The notes: a model not told the origin generated them from the letters alone. Shown: positions 41,524-50,756, counted from the stretch's first letter. The stretch: DNA of 64,000 nt from Sphingomonas dokdonensis (GCF_002197685.1 NZ_NBBI01000002.1:496001-560000), one strand, 5' to 3'. Numbers and translations are program-made.

Positions 41524-43223
41524 AGCGCGCTCTGCTCCTTGCCGCCGCGCTGCTTTCCAGCCCGGCCTATGCTGACGGAATTGTCGATAACGTCAACGGC
41601 TTGGCGCCAACTGCTGACGGCCGCGTCATCCGCTTCAAGGCGGTGCTGATCGACAAGGACGGCCGCGTCACCCGCCTGGTGCCGTCGGGCGAACAGCCGC
41701 CCAAGCTCAGCCGCCGCGAGCTCAAGAAGAACGCGGGCAAGCCGCTCTACGACTGGCGCATCGACATGGGCGGCAAGACGCTGCTGCCCGGATTCATCGA
41801 TGCGCACGGCCACGTCATGGCGCTCGGCTTCGGCACGCTGTCGCTCGACCTGTCGGGCGCGCGCTCGCTGAACGAGGCAAAGGCGATGGTGATGGCCTAT
41901 ATCGCCGCCAATCCCGAGCGGAAGTGGGTCACCGGCCGCGGTTGGAACCAGGAAGCATGGGGGCTGAACCGCTTCCCCACCGCCGCCGATCTCGACGACA
42001 TTTCCGCCGGTCACCCGATCTGGCTTGAGCGCGCCGATGGCCACGCCGGCTGGTCCAACAGCATCGCGATGCGCGAAGCCGGCGTCACCGCCAGCACGGC
42101 CGCGCCCGCCGGTGGCCGGATCGAGAAAGCCGGCAACGCGCCCGCCGGCGTCTTCGTCGATGCCGCCAAGGAACTGATCGAGCGCGCGGTGCCGCAGCCG
42201 CTCGCCAAGGAACGCGACGCCGCCTTCCTCCAGGCGCAGCAGCGCCTGCTCGCCAACGGCATCACCGCCGTCGCCGACATGGGCACCAGCGTCGATGATT
42301 GGCTGAGCTACCGTCGCATGGCCGATATCGGCGCGCTCCGCGTACGGATCATGAGCTATGCCGCGGGGGTGGAGACGGCGAGCCGGATCGGCGGCAAGGG
42401 GCCGACGCCGTGGCTTTACGACGACCGGCTGCGCATGGGCGGGGTGAAGATCTATCTCGACGGTGCGCTCGGCTCACGCGGCGCGGCGATGAAGGCGCCC
42501 TATGCCGACGCGCCGGGTGAGAAGGGGCTCAGCTTCCTGTCCGATACGCAGCTGCAGAACCAGATGAGCCGCGCGGCGATGGACAATTTCCAGCTGGCGG
42601 TGCACGCCATCGGCGATCGCGCCAACAGCCAGGTGCTCGATGCGATCCAGGTGCTCAGCGCGACCTACAAGGGCGATCGGCGCTGGCGGATCGAGCATGC
42701 GCAGGTGATCGACCCCGCCGATCTCAAGAGCTTCGGCCAGTTCGGCACCATCGCCTCGATGCAGCCGACGCACCAGACCGGCGATCGCACCATGGCGGAG
42801 GCACGGCTTGGCCCGGCGCGGCTGGCGGGCGCCTATGCCTGGAAATCGGTGCTGGCGAACGGCGGCAAGCTCGCGTTCGGTTCCGACTTCCCGGTCGAAA
42901 AGCCCGACCCGTGGGATGGCTGGGCAGCCGCCTTCACGCGGCAGGACGCGCAGGGGCAGCCCCCCGGCGGCTGGCGCCCGGAAGAGGCGGTGACCCGTGA
43001 ACAGGCATGGTGGGCGTTCACCGGCGGCGCGGCTTACGCAGGGATGGCGGAGCAGAAGTTCGGCAATCTCGCGCCGGGGCAAAAGGCCGATTTCATCATC
43101 GTCGATCGCGATCCGCTGACCGCCGACCCGACGACGCTGCGCACGACCCGCGTCGAGCAGACCTGGATCGGCGGCGAAAAGGCGTTCGATCGTAGCGGCG
43201 GCGTCAAGGCGCCAGCCAAGTAA
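41520..43223 (+). CDS. Exported amidohydrolase (YtcJ-like)
   Basis: Metal-dependent amidohydrolase-superfamily protein of 567 residues with an N-terminal signal peptide (MKRALLLAAALLSSPAYA). Metal and catalytic residues expected for the YtcJ group appear in order: LPGFIDAHGHVMALG, then a metal-binding Lys/His region in GGVKIYLDGALGSRGA, LAVHAIGDRAN, RIEHAQVIDPAD, and the Asp in AFGSDFPVEKPDPW. LAPGQKADFIIVDRDPLT closes the barrel. The substrate, an amide or ester, is unknown; location is periplasmic. Coupled to the upstream dehydrogenase by an ATGA overlap. Confidence 0.9.
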   Translation: MKRALLLAAALLSSPAYADGIVDNVNGLAPTADGRVIRFKAVLIDKDGRVTRLVPSGEQPPKLSRRELKKNAGKPLYDWRIDMGGKTLLPGFIDAHGHVMALGFGTLSLDLSGARSLNEAKAMVMAYIAANPERKWVTGRGWNQEAWGLNRFPTAADLDDISAGHPIWLERADGHAGWSNSIAMREAGVTASTAAPAGGRIEKAGNAPAGVFVDAAKELIERAVPQPLAKERDAAFLQAQQRLLANGITAVADMGTSVDDWLSYRRMADIGALRVRIMSYAAGVETASRIGGKGPTPWLYDDRLRMGGVKIYLDGALGSRGAAMKAPYADAPGEKGLSFLSDTQLQNQMSRAAMDNFQLAVHAIGDRANSQVLDAIQVLSATYKGDRRWRIEHAQVIDPADLKSFGQFGTIASMQPTHQTGDRTMAEARLGPARLAGAYAWKSVLANGGKLAFGSDFPVEKPDPWDGWAAAFTRQDAQGQPPGGWRPEEAVTREQAWWAFTGGAAYAGMAEQKFGNLAPGQKADFIIVDRDPLTADPTTLRTTRVEQTWIGGEKAFDRSGGVKAPAK

Positions 43224-43228
43224 GTCGC

Positions 43229-43266
43229 GTGTCTCACGCCGGCGCAGGCTGCCCGGCGTGAGACGC
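43229..43266. terminator. Hairpin between convergent genes
   Basis: 12-bp arms GTCTCACGCCGG and CCGGCGTGAGAC around CGCAGGCTGC, lying between the amidohydrolase stop and the stop of the convergent small hypothetical gene. Without a clear T-tract, but placed as a bidirectional terminator. Confidence 0.6.
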
Positions 43267-43280
43267 GGCGACCCAATCGC

Positions 43281-43619
43281 TCAGGGTTCGCTGCGCAGAT
43301 CGCCGCGATTGGCCGAAAAGCCCGGCGCCGGACCGGTCGCAGGGCGCAATGCCTCGCGATCCGCGGCTGAGACGGGCGCGGTCGGATCGGGTCGGAAATG
43401 CTCGGACGCGCGCTCGTCCGGGCCGGGGTGATGATCGCCTTCGAGCTCCGGCGCGCGATGGCCGTCCTTGGGCGCGAAGAACCGGTCGAACAGCCCGAAG
43501 TGGATCGCGCTGGCCAGCCCGGTGGCGATCGCGCCGATAGCGGTGGCCGCGCCGATGGCGACGTTGCGCTGGTGGTGATCGGCCTTGGAGGGGCGGTTGC
43601 TGTCGCGTTTCTTGGTCAT
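43281..43619 (-). CDS. Hypothetical protein with one hydrophobic segment
   Basis: 112 residues from ATG 43619. The N-terminus is very basic (MTKKRDSNRPSKADHHQRN), followed by one moderately hydrophobic Ala/Gly-rich helix (VAIGAATAIGAIATGLASAI) and a long acidic, Pro/His-rich tail (about 60 residues) that looks disordered. The layout suggests a small inner-membrane protein with a polar periplasmic tail. No known family recognised. It is divergent from uvrC, with 91 bp between the starts. Confidence 0.65.
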   Translation of the reverse strand: MTKKRDSNRPSKADHHQRNVAIGAATAIGAIATGLASAIHFGLFDRFFAPKDGHRAPELEGDHHPGPDERASEHFRPDPTAPVSAADREALRPATGPAPGFSANRGDLRSEP

Positions 43620-43710
43620 GTGTCGCTCAACACCTGTGCGGCGGGGGGCGTTCCCCTTGCTCATCACGGGGGTGGTGATGCGAGCGACCACACCCTAGAT
43701 TCAGGCGACG

Positions 43711-45630
43711 ATGCAAGGTTCCTACGGCCCCCCCGACCGGTTCAACGAAGAAAAAGCCACGTTCGCGATCCGCGGCAGCGACCAGCCCGATCTGGAGGCG
43801 GGCGTCGCCGCGATCCGCAACGTCGTGCGCACGCTGCCGCTGAAGCCGGGCGTGTACCGGATGCACGATGCCAAGGGCGAGGTGCTGTACGTCGGCAAGG
43901 CGCGCGCGCTGAAAAGCCGGGTGAGCAACTACACGCAATTCAAGAACCTGACCAAGCGGCTGCAGCGCATGGTGTCGCAGACGCGCTCCATGACGATCGT
44001 CACGACCAACAACGAGGCCGAGGCGCTGTTGCTCGAGGCGCAGCTGATCAAGCGCTACCGCCCACCGTACAACGTCCTGCTGCGCGACGATAAGTCTTTT
44101 CCGTTCATCCTGTTGCGGCAGGATCATGATTATCCGCGCATCCAGAAGCATCGCGGCGCACGGCGGGCCAAGGGCGATTATTACGGCCCCTTCGCCAGCG
44201 CCGGCAGCGTCAACAACACGCTCAACGCGCTCCAGAAGCTGTTCCTACTCAGGAGCTGCACCGACGGCTTCTTCAAGACGCGCGATCGGCCATGCCTGCT
44301 GTACCAGATCAAGCGCTGCTCGGCGCCCTGCGTCGGGCGGATCGACAAGGCCGGCTATGACGAGCTGGTCGCCGATTCGAAGAAGTTTCTCGCCGGCAAG
44401 ACCACGGACGTGCAGGCCAAGCTCGGCAAGCAGATGGAAGCCGCGGCAGAGGCGATGGACTTCGAGCTGGCCGCGATCCTGCGCGATCGACTGCGCGCGC
44501 TCACCTTCATTCAGGGCACGCAATTCATCAACGCCGAAGGGGTGGGCGATGCCGACATCTTTGCGCTCGCCAGCCACGAGGGCGTGATCGGTATCCAGGC
44601 ATTCTTCATTCGCGGCGGGCAGAACTGGGGGCATCGCGATTTCTTTCCCGCGCATACCGCAGAGGTGAGCGAGGAAGAGGTAATGACGCTCTTCCTGATG
44701 CAATTCTACGAGGAGGTGCCGCCCGCGCGCACCGTGCTGGTCGATCGCGTTCTGCCCGATGCCGAGGTGCTGGCCGAGGCGCTGACCACCCAGGCCGGGC
44801 GCAAGGTGGCGATCGAGGTGCCGCAGCGCGGCACTCGCAAGCGGCTGATGGAGCAGGCCTGCCGCAATGCCCGGGAAGCGCTGGAGCGGCGCCTTGCCGA
44901 ATCGACCACTCAGGCGAAGCTGAACCGCGAGGTCGCCGACCTGTTCGAGCTTGCCGAGCCGCCGCAGCGGATCGAGATCTACGACAACAGCCACATCCAG
45001 GGCACCAATGCCGTCGGCGCGATGGTGGTCGCGGGGCCGGAGGGCTTTCGCAAGGGGCAGTATCGCAAGTTCAACATCAAGCAGGCGGCGACCGACGACG
45101 ATTTCGCGATGATGCGCGAGGTGCTCACGCGCCGCTTCGCCCGCGCGTTGGAGGAGGATCCCGATCGCGACGGCGACACCTGGCCCGATCTCGTCCTGCT
45201 CGACGGCGGCCGGGGGCAGCTCAACGCGGCCAAGGCGGTGCTCGAGGATCTCGGCATCGAGGACGTGTGCCTGGTTGGCGTCGCCAAGGGGCCGCATCAC
45301 GGCCGTGAGGGGCGCGAGGTGTTCCACCTCATGGACGGGCGCGAGTTGATGCTGCCGGTCAACTCGCCGGTGCTGTTCTACCTCCAGCGCCTTCGCGACG
45401 AAGTCCACCGCTTCGTGATCGGCGCACACCGCGAGAAGCGCGCCAAGGCGATGGGGGCGAGCCCGCTCGATGAAGTGCCCGGCATCGGCCCGGCGCGAAA
45501 GAAGGCGCTGTTGATGCACTTCGGCACCGGCCGGGCGGTGCGCAACGCCAGTCTGGCGGACCTTCAGAAGGCACCGGGGATCAGCGCCGGCGTCGCACAG
45601 CAGGTGTACGACTTCTACCACGCGAAGTGA
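43711..45630 (+). CDS. uvrC: UvrABC excinuclease subunit C
   Basis: Nuclease that makes both incisions in nucleotide excision repair. 639 residues. The N-terminal GIY-YIG domain is present (KPGVYRMHDAKGEVLYVGKA), then the UVR/UvrB-binding segment (QMEAAAEAMDFELAAILRDR), the RNase-H-like C-terminal nuclease with IEIYDNSHIQGTNAVGAMVV and the Asp in LVLLDGGRGQLNAA, and tandem helix-hairpin-helix motifs (EVPGIGPARKKALLMHF, KAPGIS). It starts at ATG 43711, with a short N-terminal extension. All catalytic residues look intact. Confidence 0.97.
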   Translation: MQGSYGPPDRFNEEKATFAIRGSDQPDLEAGVAAIRNVVRTLPLKPGVYRMHDAKGEVLYVGKARALKSRVSNYTQFKNLTKRLQRMVSQTRSMTIVTTNNEAEALLLEAQLIKRYRPPYNVLLRDDKSFPFILLRQDHDYPRIQKHRGARRAKGDYYGPFASAGSVNNTLNALQKLFLLRSCTDGFFKTRDRPCLLYQIKRCSAPCVGRIDKAGYDELVADSKKFLAGKTTDVQAKLGKQMEAAAEAMDFELAAILRDRLRALTFIQGTQFINAEGVGDADIFALASHEGVIGIQAFFIRGGQNWGHRDFFPAHTAEVSEEEVMTLFLMQFYEEVPPARTVLVDRVLPDAEVLAEALTTQAGRKVAIEVPQRGTRKRLMEQACRNAREALERRLAESTTQAKLNREVADLFELAEPPQRIEIYDNSHIQGTNAVGAMVVAGPEGFRKGQYRKFNIKQAATDDDFAMMREVLTRRFARALEEDPDRDGDTWPDLVLLDGGRGQLNAAKAVLEDLGIEDVCLVGVAKGPHHGREGREVFHLMDGRELMLPVNSPVLFYLQRLRDEVHRFVIGAHREKRAKAMGASPLDEVPGIGPARKKALLMHFGTGRAVRNASLADLQKAPGISAGVAQQVYDFYHAK

Positions 45631-45682
45631 GCGGCGGAACGGGCGGCGCACCCGAGCCGTTGCAGCGGAGAAGGAGACTCCA

Positions 45683-45874
45683 ATGTCCGACCGCCCCAAG
45701 AACCCGGCCGAAACCGATCCGCTCGCGGAAACCGACGCTGACGGCAACCCGCTCAACGAGGATGCGAAGCTCGACATCGCGCTGCAAGGCTCGATGATGA
45801 CGTCCGAACCGCCGCAGCTGGCCGAGCCGAAGACGGCGGCCGAGGAAAAGGCGGAGAAGAACGCCCAGCGCTGA
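45683..45874 (+). CDS. Small hydrophilic hypothetical protein
   Basis: 63 residues, strongly polar and acidic: MSDRPKNPAETDPLAETDAD at the start and a Lys/Glu-rich end (AAEEKAEKNAQR), with Leu/Met-containing middle (AKLDIALQGSMMTSE). No membrane segment or known domain. A very good GGAGAAGGAG precedes the ATG, and the frame has the codon bias of the genome, so it is probably real. It sits 52 bp after uvrC and could be cotranscribed. No function can be given. Confidence 0.7.
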   Translation: MSDRPKNPAETDPLAETDADGNPLNEDAKLDIALQGSMMTSEPPQLAEPKTAAEEKAEKNAQR

Positions 45875-45880
45875 CCTTTC

Positions 45881-45979
45881 TTCACCCCGGCCTTGTGCCG
45901 GGGGGACCGGCCGGCAAACCTCGTGGCGCCGGATCCGCGGCCCGGTGAATGCCGGGACAGGCCGGCATGACGGTGAAGC
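45881..45979. repeat. Palindromic intergenic repeat (degenerate)
   Basis: The ends form imperfect inverted arms: TTCACCCCGGCCTTGTGCCGG (about 45881-45901) against a right arm of similar sequence ending GGCATGACGGTGAAG (about 45951-45979). The left arm also contains a small hairpin, CCCCGGC/GCCGGGG. This pattern, with CCCCGG...GCCGGGA...ATGACGG, resembles the short palindromic repeats found many times between genes in sphingomonad genomes. It lies between a small hypothetical gene and radC. Confidence 0.55.
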
Positions 45980-45980
45980 G

Positions 45981-46682
45981 CTACATCAACCCCTTCGCGC
46001 GCAGGCTCACATGGCCGCTGGTGCCGACAATCAGATGGTCGTGAACGACAATCCCCATCCCCTTGCCCGCATCGACGATCGCCTTGGTGATTTCGATATC
46101 CGCCCGGCTGGGGGAAGGGTCGCCGGAGGGGTGGTTATGCACCAGGATGATCGCCGCCGAGCCGAGGTCGATAGCACGGCGGATCACCTCGCGCACATGC
46201 ACCTGGGCCTGATCGATCGAGCCCTCGCTCATCACCTCGTCGCGGATCAGCATGTTGCGGCTGTTGAGGTGCAGCACGCGCACCCGCTCGATCACGTGAT
46301 GCGCCATGTCGGCGTGGAGATAGTCGAGCAGCGCCTGCCAGTTGCCGAGCACCGGCCGCGCCGCGACCTCCGCCTGCACCAGCCGCACCGCCGCCGCCTG
46401 CGCGATCTTGATCGCCGCCGCGCTCGTCTCGCCCATGCCCGGCACGCGCATCAGCGCCTCGGCATCCGCCGTCAGCAGCCCGCCGATCCCGCCGAACTCG
46501 CGCAGCAGCGCCTTGGCGAGCGGCTTGGTGTCGCGGCGCGGAATGGCGAGCGCGAGCAGATATTCGATCAGCTCATGGTCCAGCAGCGCTTCGCCGCCGC
46601 CCGCCAACAGGCGGCTGCGAAGCCGTGCACGATGGCCGTGGTTGTCGGTCGCATTCGGGTCGCTGTCGGCCATCGGCAGCAT
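45981..46682 (-). CDS. radC: RadC/JAB-domain protein
   Basis: 233 residues; the start is ATG 46682 or 46673. The N-terminal helix-hairpin-helix portion (LMRVPGMGETSAAAIKIAQ) is followed by the JAB1/MPN-like metal-binding domain: EVMSEGSIDQAQVHVREVIRRAI and the motif VHNHPSGDPSPSRADIEITKAI, with the late segment VVHDHLIVG. Once called a DNA repair protein, RadC's real biochemical role is not settled. Family assignment is certain. Confidence 0.93.
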   Translation of the reverse strand: MLPMADSDPNATDNHGHRARLRSRLLAGGGEALLDHELIEYLLALAIPRRDTKPLAKALLREFGGIGGLLTADAEALMRVPGMGETSAAAIKIAQAAAVRLVQAEVAARPVLGNWQALLDYLHADMAHHVIERVRVLHLNSRNMLIRDEVMSEGSIDQAQVHVREVIRRAIDLGSAAIILVHNHPSGDPSPSRADIEITKAIVDAGKGMGIVVHDHLIVGTSGHVSLRAKGLM

Positions 46683-46814
46683 GGCTAGGCGGCGGCCGGC
46701 GATAGTGCAATCGCTCCGCGCCGCGCGATGGTCGCGCCAGGCGCGCGCGCCCGCTTCCAACCGGCGGTATCAGCCCCTAGGAGAGTGGCCGTTCCGCGTT
46801 TTGGAAGGGGTCAG

Positions 46815-49800
46815 GTGGCGGTCGTAGCGGAGGAAGAGTGGCCGGTCCGGAGACGCTGGCTCCGCGTGCTGCTCGGCCTGCTCCTTTTCGTCATCATCGT
46901 GCTGCTCGCCTTGTGGTTCGGCCGGGTGCCGATCGCAACGCGCGTCGTCGACAACAATCTCGCGGCGAATGGCGTGCCGGCGCGCTATCAGATCGAGGAT
47001 CTCGGGCTCCAGCGGCAACGCCTGACCAACGTCGTGATCGGCGATCCGCGCAATCCCGATCTGGTCGCGGACTGGGTCGAGACGCGACTGTCGCTGATCG
47101 GCGGGACGCCCACGGTGACGACGGTGTCGGCCGGCAAGGTCCGGCTGCGCGGCACGTTGGTCGATGGCCGCCTGTCGCTCGGCGCGCTCGATCGCCTGCT
47201 GCCCGCCCCGTCGGGCAAGCCGTTCGCGCTGCCGGCGATCGAGCTGAACGTCGCGGACGCGCGGATGCGGCTTGCCACGCCGCTCGGCGTGGTGGGGCTG
47301 AAGCTTGCCGGCCGAGGCCAGCTGAACGATGGCTTCCGCGGGACGCTGGCGGCGGTCACCGATCGCATTGCGATGGGCGGTTGCACGATGCAGCGTCCAA
47401 CAGCGCTGCTCGACATCGCCGTGCGCAAGGAGGCGCCGACGATCGCCGGGCCGGTGCGGATGCAGGCGATCAGCTGCGATGGCGTCACCGTCCAATCACC
47501 GCGCGCGACCGTCGACGTGGCGCTCGGCGCCGCGCTCGATCGCTGGCAAGGCACCGCCGGGCTGCGCACCGACCGCATCGCCGCACCGGGCATCCGGCTC
47601 GCCAGCCTGGACGGCCAGATCCGTTTCAACGGTAGCCCCGCGCGCACCGAGGGCGAAGCCCGGCTTCGCGCCGAGACGCTGCAAAGCGACATGGTGCGGG
47701 GTGGCGCGGCGAGCTTTGCCGGCACGTGGCGCGTGGCCGCCGGTCGCGCCATCGCTGCCGGTCGCATCGAGGGACGCGACCTTGCGCTTGCGCCTGGCAC
47801 CCGGCGACAGCTGGAAAGCGTCGCACGCACGGCGACAGGAACGCCGGTGGCGCCGCTGGCCGGCTCGCTGGCGCAGGCGCTCGCCACCGCCGCGGGCGAT
47901 TTTGCGCTGAACGGCGAGGTGGCGCTCGGCACCGCCGCGGGCCAGCCTCTGGTCACCGTGCGTACGTTGGCGATGGAGTCCCGTTCGGGCGCGGCCGTAC
48001 GGTTCGGGGATGGCGCCGGGTTGGAACTGGGCGAGCGAGGCGGATTGCGTGCCGATGGCGTGCTACGGTTCGGCGGCGGCGGGCTGCCGGTCGGCCGCAT
48101 CGATCTGGCGCAGGCGCGGCCCGGCGGCACGGTGACCGGCACCGCACGGATCGCGCGCTACGCCGCCGGCGACGCCAGCCTCGCGCTGTCGCCGGCCAGC
48201 TTTGCTTTTTCGCCGCACGGCGGCTGGCGGCTCAAGACCGTCGCGACCCTCACCGGCCCGCTTGGCAGCGGCGGGCGGTTGGAGGCGCTGCGCCTGCCGC
48301 TGGTTGTCCGCGCCTCGGGCGCGCGCCTTTCGGTCGACTCTAGCTGCGTGCCCGCGAGTTTCCAGTCGCTCAGCCTTTCGGGGCTGCGCCTGCGCCCGGC
48401 CAGCCTCACGCTCTGCCCTGCCGATGGGGCGTTGCTGCGGATGGAGGGCGGCAGGTTGCGCGGCGGTATCGCAACGAACAACGTCCGCCTCGCCGGTGCG
48501 CTCGGCGGCTCGCCGCTTGCGCTGTCGATCGGTGACGTTCGCTGGCGCCATGCCGATCTCGGCTTCACCCTCGCGCAAGTCGCTGCACGGATCGGGCGGC
48601 CGGACAGCGTGACGCGGCTGAACTTCGGCAAGCTCAGCGGGCGCGTGACGAACGGCACGGCACTGGCCGGCACCTTTGCCGATGGCGCGGGCCAGATCGG
48701 CAACGTGCCGCTGCTGCTCTCGGGCGCGCGCGGCGACTGGCGCTTTGCCAATGGCGCCCTGGCGCTGACCGGCGCGCTCAAGGTTGCGGACGCTGCCGCA
48801 GATCCGCGCTTCAACCAGTTGGACGCACGTGATGTTTCGCTCGCACTACGCGACAACGTCATCACGGCGCAGGGTACGCTGTTCACGCCGGAAAAGAGCG
48901 TCAAGGTCGCCGAGGTCGCCATCCGTCACGCGCTGCCGAGCGGCAGCGGCGAGGCGCAACTTGCCGTCCCCGGCATCACCTTCGGCGATGGTTTCCAGCC
49001 GGAGGAGCTGACCCGGTTGACCTTCGGCGTCATCGCCGACGTGCGCGGCACCATCCGCGGCAATGGCCGGATCGCGTGGAGCCCCGACGGCGTCACTTCC
49101 ACCGGTACCTTCGGCACCGACAAGGTGGACCTTGCGGCGGCGTTCGGCCCCGTCAGCGGGATCAAGGGGCAGGTGCAGTTCACCGATCTACTGGCGCTCG
49201 AATCGGCACCCGGCCAGATCGCCACCGTGGCGGAGATCAACCCCGGCGTGGCGGTGACCGACGGCGTCATCAAATATCAGCTGCTGCGTGACCTAAGGGT
49301 CGCGGTGAAGGGCGGGCGCTGGCCGTTCGGCGGCGGCACGCTGACGCTGCAGCCGACTCTGCTCGATTTCTCCTCGCCCCGCGATCGCAACCTCACCTTC
49401 CGCGCCGAAGGCGTGCAGCTGCGCCAGTTCCTTCAGCAGTTCGACCTCAAGAACATCGACGCCACCGGCGTCTTCGACGGCGAACTGCCGATGATCTTCG
49501 ACCAGTCCGGCGGGCGGATCGAAAACGGCCGCCTGGTCGTGCGCGAGGGTGGCGGAACATTGGCCTATCTCGGCGAACTGACGAAGGAAGATCTGGGCAC
49601 CTGGGGCAATATCGCGTTCCAGGCGCTCCGCTCGTTGCGCTACCGCAATCTGGAGCTGGTGATGAACGGCCCGCTGGCCGGCGATATGGTCACCGAAGTG
49701 CGCTTCGCCGGCGTCAGCCAGGGCGAGGGCGCCAAGTCCAATTTCCTCATCCGGCGGCTGCAGCGGCTGCCGTTCGTCTTCAATGTCCGCATCAAGGCGC

Positions 49801-49946
49801 CGTTCCGCAGCCTGATCGACACCGCCGCCTCCTTCTACGATCCCAAGCGGCTGGTGGAGCGCAACCTGCCCGCGCTGCTCGAGGAGCAGAACAAGCGCGC
49901 CGACCCGCCCGCCATTCAGCCCCCCGCAAGCGAGAATATGCCATGA
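46815..49946 (+). CDS. ydbH: YdbH-family AsmA-like intermembrane protein
   Basis: Very large envelope protein (1043 residues) with a single N-terminal membrane helix (LRVLLGLLLFVIIVLLALWF) and a long beta-rich periplasmic body. It belongs to the AsmA-like group that in E. coli, with TamB and YhdP, is needed to carry phospholipid between membranes. The C-terminal domain (FEAVAEINPGV-like region around TVAEINPGVAVTDGVIKYQ, then LLDFSSPRDRNLTFRAEGVQLRQFLQQFD) matches the YdbH C-terminal signature. The gene starts with GTG after GAAGGGG and overlaps the next gene by ATGA. Function is inferred from family and operon. Confidence 0.88.
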   Translation: MAVVAEEEWPVRRRWLRVLLGLLLFVIIVLLALWFGRVPIATRVVDNNLAANGVPARYQIEDLGLQRQRLTNVVIGDPRNPDLVADWVETRLSLIGGTPTVTTVSAGKVRLRGTLVDGRLSLGALDRLLPAPSGKPFALPAIELNVADARMRLATPLGVVGLKLAGRGQLNDGFRGTLAAVTDRIAMGGCTMQRPTALLDIAVRKEAPTIAGPVRMQAISCDGVTVQSPRATVDVALGAALDRWQGTAGLRTDRIAAPGIRLASLDGQIRFNGSPARTEGEARLRAETLQSDMVRGGAASFAGTWRVAAGRAIAAGRIEGRDLALAPGTRRQLESVARTATGTPVAPLAGSLAQALATAAGDFALNGEVALGTAAGQPLVTVRTLAMESRSGAAVRFGDGAGLELGERGGLRADGVLRFGGGGLPVGRIDLAQARPGGTVTGTARIARYAAGDASLALSPASFAFSPHGGWRLKTVATLTGPLGSGGRLEALRLPLVVRASGARLSVDSSCVPASFQSLSLSGLRLRPASLTLCPADGALLRMEGGRLRGGIATNNVRLAGALGGSPLALSIGDVRWRHADLGFTLAQVAARIGRPDSVTRLNFGKLSGRVTNGTALAGTFADGAGQIGNVPLLLSGARGDWRFANGALALTGALKVADAAADPRFNQLDARDVSLALRDNVITAQGTLFTPEKSVKVAEVAIRHALPSGSGEAQLAVPGITFGDGFQPEELTRLTFGVIADVRGTIRGNGRIAWSPDGVTSTGTFGTDKVDLAAAFGPVSGIKGQVQFTDLLALESAPGQIATVAEINPGVAVTDGVIKYQLLRDLRVAVKGGRWPFGGGTLTLQPTLLDFSSPRDRNLTFRAEGVQLRQFLQQFDLKNIDATGVFDGELPMIFDQSGGRIENGRLVVREGGGTLAYLGELTKEDLGTWGNIAFQALRSLRYRNLELVMNGPLAGDMVTEVRFAGVSQGEGAKSNFLIRRLQRLPFVFNVRIKAPFRSLIDTAASFYDPKRLVERNLPALLEEQNKRADPPAIQPPASENMP

Positions 49947-50164
49947 GCGACACATTGACGAAGCATCAGGGGCACACGATTTCTGCAATGGTGAAGAGAA
50001 TGGTGGTGGTCGGCCTTGGTCTGGCGAGCGGTGCGTGCGTGAACGTATCCGCGCCGGACAAGCCGATCGTGATCAATCTCAACATCAGCGTGACGCAGGA
50101 AGTGGTGTATCGCCTCGACAATGAGGCGAAGTCGCTGATCAAGCAGAATCCGGGAATTTTCTGA
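49943..50164 (+). CDS. ynbE: YnbE-like outer-membrane lipoprotein
   Basis: Small lipoprotein with lipobox LASGAC after the short hydrophobic segment MVKRMVVVGLGLASGAC. The mature part, beginning with CVNVSAPDKPIVINLNISV, is typical of YnbE, which in E. coli stacks onto YdbH by beta-strand augmentation to bridge to the outer membrane. The upstream ATG at 49943 overlaps the ydbH stop; a second ATG at 49988 gives a cleaner lipoprotein signal and may be the true start. Total 73 residues, or 58 from the inner start. The stop overlaps the next ATG. Confidence 0.88.
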   Translation: MSDTLTKHQGHTISAMVKRMVVVGLGLASGACVNVSAPDKPIVINLNISVTQEVVYRLDNEAKSLIKQNPGIF

Positions 50165-50547
50165 TGAAGACCAAAAAGGCGATGCTGATGGTGGCTGGGG
50201 CGCTGGCCCTTAGCGGCGTGTCCGCCGCCGCCTGGGCGCAGCGCGACCCGGCCTACGCCGCCGCGCGCGCGGCCGGGCAGGTGGGTGAGCAGCCCGACGG
50301 CTATCTCGGCGTGGTAGGAGGCGGCTCGGCCGATCTGCGCGCGCTGGTCAACGCGATCAACATCCAGCGCAAGGCGGCGTACACGCAAAAGGCGCAGGCA
50401 TCGGGCGCCACGGTCGAGCAGCTCGCCTTCACCAGCGGCTGCAACCTCATCCAGCAGACGTCCACCGGCGAAAAGTACCGCACGCCGACCGGCGAATGGG
50501 CGACTCGTGGTGCTGGTGCACCGACTCGCGATCCACGCTGCGTCTGA
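50164..50547 (+). CDS. ydbL: YdbL-family periplasmic protein
   Basis: 127 residues with a signal peptide (MKTKKAMLMVAGALALSGVSAAAWA) and a helical body. DGYLGVVGGGSADLRALVNAINIQRKAAYTQKAQ matches the DUF1318/YdbL pattern. In E. coli YdbL is the third member of the ydbH-ynbE-ydbL operon and appears to control YnbE oligomerisation. The C-terminal Arg/Gly/Thr-rich tail is a local extension. It starts at the TGATG junction with ynbE. Confidence 0.9.
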   Translation: MKTKKAMLMVAGALALSGVSAAAWAQRDPAYAAARAAGQVGEQPDGYLGVVGGGSADLRALVNAINIQRKAAYTQKAQASGATVEQLAFTSGCNLIQQTSTGEKYRTPTGEWATRGAGAPTRDPRCV

Positions 50548-50727
50548 TCGTCTGACCCGGGGCTGATTGGCCGGCCGAGGTGACGCGCGCCCGGCCGACC
50601 ATCTCCTCCTCTTTCGCCGCGTGGCTCCGGCCCGCGGCCAGCGGCCGCTCTTGCGTCTCTGCCGTCAACGCGTTCGGCTCACACGGCTTCGCTCCTTGCG
50701 CCGCTGTGACACAAGGTTGCGCAAGTG

Positions 50728-50756
50728 TTGACACCCCCACACCCCCCGGCTAACCG
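50728..50756 (+). promoter_or_regulatory. Candidate promoter of the F0 ATP-synthase operon
   Basis: A consensus TTGACA (50728-50733) lies 17 nt before TAACCG (50751-50756). The -10 match is weak, as is common in GC-rich alphaproteobacteria. It is 69 bp upstream of the atpI start. The C-rich spacer is almost free of G/T. Confidence 0.5.
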
